From Methanomicrobiales archaeon (lineage in GTDB: Archaea; Halobacteriota; Methanomicrobia; Methanomicrobiales; JACTUA01), in NCBI GenBank assembly GCA_028678885.1, contig JAJRCP010000164.1, positions 1 to 6,110 on the forward strand: a stretch of DNA of 6,110 nt. Reading direction: 5' to 3'. This document shows positions 1-5,829 of this stretch, one piece after another. Under the pieces are notes generated by a model. The model worked only from the letters and a program-made list of their open reading frames with translations. It had not been told where the DNA came from and did no database searches. How positions within the stretch are numbered: the first letter of the stretch is position 1; each line of letters opens with the position of its first letter. The position numbers and the translations under genes are program-made.

Positions 1-217
1 AATTCTGAATGAAGAAGATCCCCTGGTTGAATGTCTAACCCGATTCCAGACCGTGATCACAACCCCCGGAGATCCCAGCAGTGAAATGATCGCTTTTCGC
101 ATCCGAAAGATGCTGATGGCGGAACCACCTCTGGACACCTCCGATGCGCGATTAACTCGCATCAGGGTCTGGGAATCTCCTACCTGTTGTGCTGAGATAA
201 CCTATGATGATCAGTGA
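1..217 (+). CDS. queD: 6-carboxy-5,6,7,8-tetrahydropterin synthase, 3' end (partial)
   Basis: This is the C-terminal 71 residues of a QueD/6-pyruvoyltetrahydropterin synthase-fold enzyme; the N-terminus, with its zinc-binding histidines and catalytic cysteine, lies before the window. QueD makes 6-carboxytetrahydropterin from 7,8-dihydroneopterin triphosphate in the cytoplasm, the first dedicated step to preQ0. Visible family signatures are LNEEDPL at the left edge, the TVITTPGDPSSEMIA segment (family pattern: T-V-x-x-P-x-x-P-T/S-x-E-x-I/L-A), and the terminal VWESPTCCAEI block, whose final Glu matches the conserved pterin-binding glutamate. Reading begins at base 2 and ends at TGA 215-217. 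The last 14 bp overlap queE, and queE and queC follow at once, so the pathway assignment rests on both motifs and context. A pterin-pathway PTPS paralogue is the only real alternative, and the neighbours argue against it. Confidence 0.93.
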   Translation, partial: ILNEEDPLVECLTRFQTVITTPGDPSSEMIAFRIRKMLMAEPPLDTSDARLTRIRVWESPTCCAEITYDDQ

Positions 218-812
218 GGTTTTCCGGAGTCTGCAGGGTGAAGGAATGCGTCAGGGTCGCCCTTGCACTTTTATCCGGTGTGCTGGATGCAACCTTTCGT
301 GCGGCTGGTGCGATACCCCGTATGCCCAGAAGGGAGGTACGGGGATGTCCGTTGAAGAAGTGCTGGAACAGGTGGATACCTACGGGTCTGCCTATGTCTG
401 TATAACCGGTGGTGAACCGCTTCTCCAGAGAGAAGATGTCCTATTGCTTGCCCGAGCTCTCCATCAAAAGGGGATATTGGTGGATATCGAGACCAACGGA
501 ACTCGAGATTTTTCGGCCCTTCAACCGTATGCAGCCATCTGCATGGACGTGAAATGCCCCTCTTCGGGAGAAGAAAGTGATCTCTCTCTCCTTCGCAAGC
601 TCACCTTCCAGGATGCAGTCAAGTTCGTGGTGCAGGGGGAAGAGGACTGCCAGTATCTCACCTCGATCCTCTCATCATACCCCATGCAGGGAGAAGTGTT
701 TGTCTTCCCTGTATATGGTACCAATTATCGGTATGTCGCGGATTATGTCTTGGAAAACGATCTTCCTGTACGGTTTCAGGTCCAGCTCCACCGTTTTCTG
801 GAGATACGGTGA
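204..812 (+). CDS. queE: 7-carboxy-7-deazaguanine synthase (radical SAM)
   Basis: QueE is a radical SAM enzyme that rearranges 6-carboxytetrahydropterin to 7-carboxy-7-deazaguanine, the second dedicated step to preQ0. The 202-residue protein opens with FRSLQGEG, typical of QueE. The cluster-binding loop is C29-x3-C33-x2-C36 followed by DTPYAQ, and ITGGEPL at 67-73 is the SAM-binding GGE motif. ETNGT at 96-100 and MDVKCPSSG at 114-122 are further family blocks, and the end (QVQLHRFLEI) matches the usual QLHK-type C-terminus. The length is normal for the short QueE class. Two ATG codons stand in tandem at 204 and 207, and either could be used. There is no convincing Shine-Dalgarno upstream, so translation probably depends on coupling to queD, which ends inside this gene. 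The stop at 810-812 overlaps the queC start by one base. Confidence 0.95.
   Translation: MMISEVFRSLQGEGMRQGRPCTFIRCAGCNLSCGWCDTPYAQKGGTGMSVEEVLEQVDTYGSAYVCITGGEPLLQREDVLLLARALHQKGILVDIETNGTRDFSALQPYAAICMDVKCPSSGEESDLSLLRKLTFQDAVKFVVQGEEDCQYLTSILSSYPMQGEVFVFPVYGTNYRYVADYVLENDLPVRFQVQLHRFLEIR
800..803 (+). promoter_or_regulatory. Shine-Dalgarno site for queC
   Basis: GGAG lies inside the end of queE, 8 bases before ATG 812 and 5 bases before the in-frame GTG at 809. It complements the archaeal 16S rRNA 3' end. The spacing suits either start, so it does not decide between them. Confidence 0.5.
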
Positions 813-1483
813 TGAAAGCGGTATGTCTGATCTCGGGGGGGATGGATTCAGCGACGGTGGCATATCTCGCAAAAGAGCAGGGGTATGAAATCATCGGATT
901 GCACGTCTCGTACGGGCAAAAAACAGAAAATAAGGAAATACAATGCGCACGTACTCTGGCACGACTCCTGGAAGCGATAGAATTCCTGGAGGTGGATATC
1001 GGATATCTCCGCATGCTTGGGGGAAGTTCTCTTACTGATAGAATGCGACAAGTCGAAGAGTATGATCCACTCAGGGAGGCATTTCCTGATACCTATGTAC
1101 CGTTCCGGAACGCAAATCTTCTGTCCATAGCAACGAGCACCGCTGAGGCTCGGAGTGCAGAAGCGATATTTATCGGTGCACAGGCACATGATTACAGCGG
1201 TTATCCTGACTGCAGGCCGGAGTTCCTCGATGCCTTCCAAGAGGTTATCACTAAAGGAACAAGGGATACAACCTGCATCACGCTTCATGCTCCTTTTGTC
1301 CATCTGACCAAAACTGATATTCTCCGACAGGGAATACGGCTTGGGGTTCCCTACGAATATACATGGTCATGTTACCGCAGTGAAGGTCTCGCCTGTGGCC
1401 GGTGCGGATCCTGTCACTTTCGCATCGAGGCTTTCCGTGAGCTCGGGATACCAGATCCCATTCCCTATGAGGAGATGCCATGA
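812..1483 (+). CDS. queC: 7-cyano-7-deazaguanine (preQ0) synthase
   Basis: QueC is an ATP-dependent PP-loop enzyme that converts 7-carboxy-7-deazaguanine and ammonia to preQ0, which archaeal TGT inserts at position 15 of tRNA on the way to archaeosine. Counting from ATG 812 (223 residues), the PP-loop SGGMDS is at residues 8-13. The family block IGAQAHDYSGYPDCRPEF is in the middle, and the C-terminal zinc site is C187, C195, C198, C201 (C-x7-C-x2-C-x2-C). The protein ends soon after this site, so it is a free-standing QueC and not the GAT-QueC fusion that some archaea use for the amidation of preQ0; another enzyme, such as ArcS, would be needed for that. GTG 809 directly precedes ATG 812. I prefer ATG because it overlaps the queE stop as TGATG and has good spacing from GGAG at 800-803. 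Confidence 0.95.
   Translation: MKAVCLISGGMDSATVAYLAKEQGYEIIGLHVSYGQKTENKEIQCARTLARLLEAIEFLEVDIGYLRMLGGSSLTDRMRQVEEYDPLREAFPDTYVPFRNANLLSIATSTAEARSAEAIFIGAQAHDYSGYPDCRPEFLDAFQEVITKGTRDTTCITLHAPFVHLTKTDILRQGIRLGVPYEYTWSCYRSEGLACGRCGSCHFRIEAFRELGIPDPIPYEEMP
1471..1474 (+). promoter_or_regulatory. Shine-Dalgarno site for the Nudix gene
   Basis: GGAG within the run GAGGAGAT, near the end of queC, sits 5 bases before ATG 1480. It supports this start and coupling of the Nudix gene to queC. Confidence 0.55.
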
Positions 1484-1977
1484 GCATTATCTACCAGGGA
1501 AGACGGCTCTCGATAGAAAAAGAGAGCTACCCGTACCCCGATGGTCGATTGATGGAACGGGTCGTGGTAAAACCTGCGAATGCAGCGGCTATCCTTCCCA
1601 TTGAAGATGAAACCTGTTATCTTATCCGGCAGTTCCGATTCGCCATTGGAGAGTATCTATATGAAGCCCCCGCTGGGACCTTGGATATGGGAGAAACTTC
1701 AGAACAGGCAGCATACCGGGAGCTGCAGGAGGAGACAGGGCTTACTGCCGGGAGACTCATCCCGAAAGGTTTTGTATATTCAACCCCGGGCTTTACGACT
1801 GAACGAATATATCTCTATGAGGCACGGGATCTGTCTTCTTTGGGCAATAAGGAGACAGAGGACGACGAATTGATTGAACTTGCCCCGTTCTCCTGCAGTG
1901 AACTTCTGGACATGGCAATGAACGGTCGTATCCATGATGCTAAAACCATCTGCCTCATACACCGGTGTCTGAGATGA
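1480..1977 (+). CDS. Nudix hydrolase, ADP-ribose pyrophosphatase-like
   Basis: This is a 165-residue cytoplasmic Nudix protein. The Nudix box is complete at residues 66-88 (G66, E72, R80-E81, E84-E85, G87), giving the GX5EX7REUXEEXGU pattern with the glutamates that bind catalytic Mg2+. EAPAGTLD just before the box and STPGFTTE just after it are typical of the ADP-ribose pyrophosphatase subgroup; P103 lies 15 residues beyond the box, where that subgroup has its marker proline. The likely reaction is ADP-ribose to AMP plus ribose 5-phosphate, although substrate specificity in this family cannot be proved from motifs. The start overlaps the queC stop as ATGA, and the following hydrolase overlaps this gene in the same way, so it is probably co-transcribed and translationally coupled with the preQ0 genes. 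No direct role in that pathway is known to me; a nucleotide-sanitising role is conjecture. Confidence 0.9.
   Translation: MSIIYQGRRLSIEKESYPYPDGRLMERVVVKPANAAAILPIEDETCYLIRQFRFAIGEYLYEAPAGTLDMGETSEQAAYRELQEETGLTAGRLIPKGFVYSTPGFTTERIYLYEARDLSSLGNKETEDDELIELAPFSCSELLDMAMNGRIHDAKTICLIHRCLR
1964..1967 (+). promoter_or_regulatory. Possible Shine-Dalgarno site for the alpha/beta hydrolase
   Basis: GGTG lies 6 bases before ATG 1974 and matches part of the archaeal GGAGGTGA consensus. It favours ATG 1974 over the in-frame GTG at 1965, which is itself part of this site. Confidence 0.4.
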
Positions 1978-2768
1978 ATATCGTACGATGGCTCACGTGG
2001 TTATTCCTGCTTACAGGGATGCTCTGGTGTGCAGGCTGTGTTCTCTCTCCGGATAAGCCCTCCTATCAAGTGAACGATTCGGGTGTAATCTCTCTGACGG
2101 TACCAACCCCTTCTATCGAAGAAGAGATCCTCACCGTTCAGAACGGGGTCACGGTGAGTCGTATCTCATTTTGGAACATAGACGAAGAGGTGTATGCAAT
2201 TCTCGCTACACCCAAAAAACCTCGGGCGGCAATAGTACTTGCCCCGGGCGCAGGTGTTAAGAAGGAAGGACATCGTGCACGTGCAGAAGAATACGCCCGT
2301 GAGGGAATTGCACTGGTAGTTCTAGACATCCGCGGGAATGGGGGAGAGACTGCTGGTTATCCTCTCGATATCCAGACAGATTTTCAGCAGTTCACGGAAG
2401 GGTCATGGCCACAGTATTACGCAATATGTGCTGATATGATCGCGACACAGGAGATCCTCTCCGCCCGGTTTTCCGTGCCGATCTTTGCAATGGGGGAGAG
2501 CAACGGAGGACGGTATGCCGCCATAGCAATGGCGGAAGATCACAACTTTGCCGGATATATCGGGATCTCTACATCAGGATTCGGCCTCATCGGAAATCGT
2601 TATACCGGTAACGCAAAACGGTTCCTTTTAAGTATTGATCCGGATCACACCATCGCTGCCATCTCTCCCCAACCGGTATTACTGTTTCATTCCCCGAATG
2701 ATTCCATTATTCCCTACTCTGATGCGAGCGTTCTGTTCAACCATGCAGGGGAACCAAAAACCTTCTAG
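1974..2768 (+). CDS. Exported alpha/beta hydrolase, cut short by an in-frame TAG
   Basis: Counting from ATG 1974, 264 residues precede TAG 2766-2768. The N-terminus is a signal-like segment: Arg at 5, a hydrophobic stretch over about 6-18, then CAGC with C22 as a possible lipid-anchored cysteine. The lipobox is imperfect, with Cys at -3. A dienelactone hydrolase/S33-like alpha/beta-hydrolase fold follows: APGAG in the oxyanion region, LDIRGNGGET, the nucleophile elbow G174-E-S176-N-G178, and FHSPND with the likely catalytic D243. The catalytic histidine is missing from this product; in the same frame it appears six codons after the TAG (H271, in GHG). As annotated the enzyme should be inactive unless the TAG is read through. 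The substrate is unknown; an esterase or peptidase acting outside the membrane is an inference. The start overlaps the Nudix stop as ATGA. An upstream GTG at 1965 is possible but less likely. Confidence 0.8.
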   Translation: MNIVRWLTWLFLLTGMLWCAGCVLSPDKPSYQVNDSGVISLTVPTPSIEEEILTVQNGVTVSRISFWNIDEEVYAILATPKKPRAAIVLAPGAGVKKEGHRARAEEYAREGIALVVLDIRGNGGETAGYPLDIQTDFQQFTEGSWPQYYAICADMIATQEILSARFSVPIFAMGESNGGRYAAIAMAEDHNFAGYIGISTSGFGLIGNRYTGNAKRFLLSIDPDHTIAAISPQPVLLFHSPNDSIIPYSDASVLFNHAGEPKTF

Positions 2769-2852
2769 AATCTATCCTCCGGGCACGGATTGAACAGTGA
2801 GGCGGATGTGAAAATACGGGAGTATGTACTCAATTTTATGTCCCCGGAATGA
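2769..2852 (+). pseudogene. In-frame C-terminal remainder of the alpha/beta hydrolase
   Basis: After the TAG the hydrolase frame stays open for 27 codons to TGA 2850-2852. The encoded tail contains SSGHGLN, then a charged helix-like stretch (EADVKIREYVLNF), just what is expected for the last strand, catalytic histidine and terminal helix of an alpha/beta hydrolase. The spacing from D243 to H271 is 28 residues, normal for the fold. No frame change is needed, so a single base or a single decoding event accounts for the break. There is no start codon or Shine-Dalgarno site that would make it a separate gene. Confidence 0.75.
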
Positions 2853-2875
2853 TAACAGTACAGTTCTCTTACAGG

Positions 2876-2883
2876 AAAGGAGG
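2876..2883 (+). promoter_or_regulatory. Strong Shine-Dalgarno site for aRF1
   Basis: AAAGGAGG lies 4 bases before ATG 2888 and is the best ribosome-binding match in the window. It fixes the aRF1 start and suggests that aRF1 can be translated independently of the genes upstream. The 35 bases between TGA 2852 and this ATG hold nothing else that I can support. Confidence 0.75.
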
Positions 2884-2887
2884 CTGA

Positions 2888-4168
2888 ATGGGAGAGGAAA
2901 AGGACGAAATACAACAGATGGATGCGGCTCGTCGCAAGTATGAATTTAAAAAACAACTGGAAGAGCTGACATCCAAAGAGGGAAGCGGGACCGAACTGAT
3001 CACGCTGTACATTCCCCCCGACAAACAGATCCATGATGTGGTGGCACAGCTTCGTGATGAATACGGGCAGTGTGCAAACATCAAGAGCAAACAGACCCGT
3101 ACTAATGTCCAGAGTGCGATAGCGTCCATCCTTGCCCGTTTGAAATATTATAAACGCCCGCCTGCAAACGGAATGGCGGTTTTTTGCGGGACCATCCTCC
3201 TTGGCGGTGACCGCACAGACTTGCAGTGCAGCATCATCGAGCCCCCTGAGCCCCTCAACTTGTATATGTACCGATGCAGCTCCCGCTTCGAGCTGGAACC
3301 TCTCCTAGACATGCTGGAAGAGAAAAATATCTACGGTCTCCTGGTGATCGATCGACGGGAGGCGTACTGGGGATTCCTTCGGGGAAATCGGATCGATCCC
3401 GTGAATGGGGCCACTTCCACAGTACCGGGAAAACAGAGAAAAGGAGGGCAGTCCAGTGTCCGGTTTCAGCGATTGCGCGAAATTGCCATCAATGATTTCT
3501 ATAAAAAGGTGGGAGAGCGGGCAAGTGAGGCATTTCTCTCCGAAAAGGACTTCTTCGAACGGTTTAAAGGACTCCTAATCGGAGGACCGAGCCCTACCAA
3601 GGAAGAGTTTGAAGCAGGAAACTATCTCCATCATGAAGTGCAAAAACGAATTATTGGTCTTTTCGATGTGGCATACACAAACGAAAGTGGCCTTTCGGAG
3701 CTCGTTGACAACGCCCAGGACGCACTGAAAGGGCAAGAAATCGTGCGTGAAAAAGCACTGATGACCCGGTTTCTGCAGGAAGTGGTGAAGGAAAACGGGA
3801 ATGCAGCGTACGGGGAAGAGAGCGTAAGAAAAAATCTTGAGACAGGGTCGGTGGATATCCTTCTTCTATCTTCACGACTCCGCAAAGCACGGGTAACGAT
3901 CCGGTGTGCGAATTGCGCATACCAGAGAGAGATAACAATTTCACGGGGATCTGCCAATGAAACAGCCAGCCTAGAGGTCGGAGGCTGCCCCACCTGTTCT
4001 GCACCGCTCGGGAAAGAGGAGGTGGATCTCCTCGAGGAGCTCACCCACCTCGCAGTACGGAGTGGGGGCACGGTAGAGATCATCTCTGACGACTTTGAGG
4101 AGGGATCGATCCTATACAATGCATTTGGCGGGGTTGCAGCCCTCCTCAGGTTCAGGACAGGTTACTGA
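2888..4168 (+). CDS. prf1: Peptide chain release factor aRF1
   Basis: This archaeal class I release factor (426 residues, usual length) recognises all three stop codons in the ribosomal A site and triggers peptidyl-tRNA hydrolysis. Domain 1 has the GTELITLYIPP segment (34-44), the stop-recognition NIKS motif (64-67) and the YxCxxxF element YRCSSRF (128-134). Domain 2 carries the catalytic GGQ at 186-188, in the context KGGQSSVRFQR. Domain 3 holds two Cys pairs, C340-x2-C343 and C367-x2-C370, which probably bind metal, and ends with the family block DDFEEGSILYNAFGG. The decoding motifs look ordinary, so there is no sign that UAG recognition has been lost. The start is set by a strong Shine-Dalgarno site. 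The stop overlaps argS by one base (TGATG), so the two are probably translated together. Pelota is excluded by the presence of GGQ and NIKS. Confidence 0.97.
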   Translation: MGEEKDEIQQMDAARRKYEFKKQLEELTSKEGSGTELITLYIPPDKQIHDVVAQLRDEYGQCANIKSKQTRTNVQSAIASILARLKYYKRPPANGMAVFCGTILLGGDRTDLQCSIIEPPEPLNLYMYRCSSRFELEPLLDMLEEKNIYGLLVIDRREAYWGFLRGNRIDPVNGATSTVPGKQRKGGQSSVRFQRLREIAINDFYKKVGERASEAFLSEKDFFERFKGLLIGGPSPTKEEFEAGNYLHHEVQKRIIGLFDVAYTNESGLSELVDNAQDALKGQEIVREKALMTRFLQEVVKENGNAAYGEESVRKNLETGSVDILLLSSRLRKARVTIRCANCAYQREITISRGSANETASLEVGGCPTCSAPLGKEEVDLLEELTHLAVRSGGTVEIISDDFEEGSILYNAFGGVAALLRFRTGY

Positions 4169-5829
4169 TGTACCGCGAAGTATATCACCAGATCACTGAA
4201 CTTCTACGTTCTCTAACTGGTCACGAGGATGTGGAGCTTATTGAGGGCGGAGAGCATGCCGATCTTGCCTCCACTCTCGCATTTACGCTCGCTAGGGAAC
4301 AGCACCGATCTCCCACCGTGATCGCACAGGAACTCGCAGAAAAGTTGCAAAAGAGCGGCGATTCGGGAGGACTCCAGGTTGAGGCGAAAGGCCCATATAT
4401 TAATTTCAACTTTGGAAGTGCCTATCTTGAGGGGAGTCTTAAGGCTGCACTCAAGAAAGGATACGGAGCGATGCCATCTCGCTATGAACGTGTTGCCCTC
4501 GAACATACCAGTGCGAACCCGAACGGTCCTCTTCATGTGGGGCATATCCGCAATTCTATTCTGGGAGACACCCTTTCCCGTGTTTTCAAAAAAGCAGGTT
4601 ATCGAGTAGAATCGCAGTATTATGTCAATGATATTGGGCGGCAGATCGCCATCGTCGTCTGGGGGCTCTCTACTCTCGGCTTTAGGCCCGATGGAGAGAA
4701 AGAAGATCACTACATCGCGCGGGTGTATATTGCCGCTAACCGGTCCATAGAAAACGATCCTGGTATTGTTGCAGAGATCGATCGGCTGATGCAGCGGGTG
4801 GAGCGGGGAGATAAGGAGGTGGTCGTGAAATTCCGGCAGGCGGTGTCAGTCTGTCTTGATGGGATCCGGGAAACGCTTACCGCACTGCATATCAGTCATA
4901 ACCGATACGTCTGGGAAAGTGATTTCATCCGCAATGGTGATGTAGAACGGGTGATCGATCGGATCCGTAAGCTGCCCCAGGCCCGGGAAGAGGAAACATT
5001 GTGGATCGATCTAACAGCGGAAAATTTCGAAAAGCGGTATATCCTGCGTCGATCAGACGGTACCACGGTCTATGCAGCCCGGGACCTGGCATTCCATATC
5101 TGGAAAGGGCGGAATTTTGATATCATGATCGACATACTGGGGTCTGATCACAAGCTGATAGGTGGCCAGCTCTCTGCAACCTTACGGATGCTCGGCGAAA
5201 AATCACCAGTGATCCTCCATTTTGAGTTCGTCTCTCTGCCAGAAGGTTCGATGAGCACAAGAGCTGGAAAATTTGTCTCCGCCGATGATCTGATCACCGA
5301 AATAACTGAGAAAGCAATGGAGGAAGTGACGAAGAGACGGGGGGAGCTCGCTGAAAATGTCCGGAGATCGATTGCCCACTCGGTCGCAATCGCGGCGATA
5401 CGATATAATATCGTAAAAGTCTCCCCGGAGAAAAGCACTGTGTTTGACTGGAGAGAAGCTCTCGATTTTGAACGTCAGAGCGGACCCTATATCCAGTATG
5501 CACATGCACGTGCTTGTAGCATTCTGGAAAAAGCAGATGAATTTACACCTACCTACCAGCTCACGGATCCGCATGAAGTTGCATTGGCAAAACATATTGC
5601 CCTTTTCCCTGCAATCATTGAAAAGGTCGTCGGGGAATTGCGTCCCCATCTTCTCGCTGCATATGCCCGTGACCTCGCAGATCTCTTCAACTCATTTTAC
5701 CGCTATGTGCCGGTGCTTCGAAGTGAAGGGATCACACGGGACAGCCGGCTTACTCTCGTACAGGCCACTCAGAACACCCTGAAGGAAGCGCTGGAAACCC
5801 TCGGTATCGATGCTCTCACAACAATGTGA
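4168..5829 (+). CDS. argS: Arginyl-tRNA synthetase
   Basis: This class I aminoacyl-tRNA synthetase charges tRNA-Arg in the cytoplasm. The 553 residues cover the whole protein. The N-terminal ArgRS-specific tRNA-recognition domain spans roughly residues 1-85. The catalytic Rossmann core opens with LEHTSANPNGPLHVGH, the HIGH-type motif HVGH being at 123-126. RRSDGTTVYAARDLAFH (from 294) is the characteristic ArgRS block. The KMSKS loop is replaced by SMSTR at 361-365, followed by AGKFV, a common degenerate form in ArgRS. The C-terminal DALR anticodon-binding helical domain begins near Q437 (QSGPYIQYAHARA) and includes FNSFYRYVPVL. ATG 4168 shares its first base with the aRF1 stop, and only weak AGG-type sequence lies upstream, so initiation is probably coupled. 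Nothing in the sequence is atypical. Confidence 0.97.
   Translation: MYREVYHQITELLRSLTGHEDVELIEGGEHADLASTLAFTLAREQHRSPTVIAQELAEKLQKSGDSGGLQVEAKGPYINFNFGSAYLEGSLKAALKKGYGAMPSRYERVALEHTSANPNGPLHVGHIRNSILGDTLSRVFKKAGYRVESQYYVNDIGRQIAIVVWGLSTLGFRPDGEKEDHYIARVYIAANRSIENDPGIVAEIDRLMQRVERGDKEVVVKFRQAVSVCLDGIRETLTALHISHNRYVWESDFIRNGDVERVIDRIRKLPQAREEETLWIDLTAENFEKRYILRRSDGTTVYAARDLAFHIWKGRNFDIMIDILGSDHKLIGGQLSATLRMLGEKSPVILHFEFVSLPEGSMSTRAGKFVSADDLITEITEKAMEEVTKRRGELAENVRRSIAHSVAIAAIRYNIVKVSPEKSTVFDWREALDFERQSGPYIQYAHARACSILEKADEFTPTYQLTDPHEVALAKHIALFPAIIEKVVGELRPHLLAAYARDLADLFNSFYRYVPVLRSEGITRDSRLTLVQATQNTLKEALETLGIDALTTM

Noticed and set aside
577..888. A + strand open frame bridging the queE-queC junction
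   Set aside because: It is out of frame with two certain genes and its Ser/Arg-rich product has no family resemblance; queE and queC motifs explain every base.
848..1303. A long open frame on the - strand opposite queC
   Set aside because: It lies wholly opposite queC, a confidently identified gene, its protein resembles no family I recognise, and there is no ribosome-binding site or spacing that suggests a gene.
2760..2790. A frameshift as the cause of the hydrolase interruption
   Set aside because: The conserved GHG tail continues in the same frame after the TAG, so no insertion or deletion is needed; a substitution or readthrough explains it fully.
2831..2841. AT-rich CAATTTTATGT as a possible TATA box for aRF1
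   Set aside because: Its distance from ATG 2888 is plausible, but the match to the archaeal TATA consensus is poor, no BRE element is clear, and it encodes the hydrolase C-terminal tail.
3631..4119. Overlapping - strand open frames opposite the C-terminal half of aRF1
   Set aside because: They are antisense to conserved aRF1 sequence, and their Ser/Arg-rich composition is that of a codon shadow.
5203..5649. A - strand open frame opposite the argS catalytic and anticodon-binding regions
   Set aside because: It is antisense to well-conserved argS motifs and has no recognisable domain.
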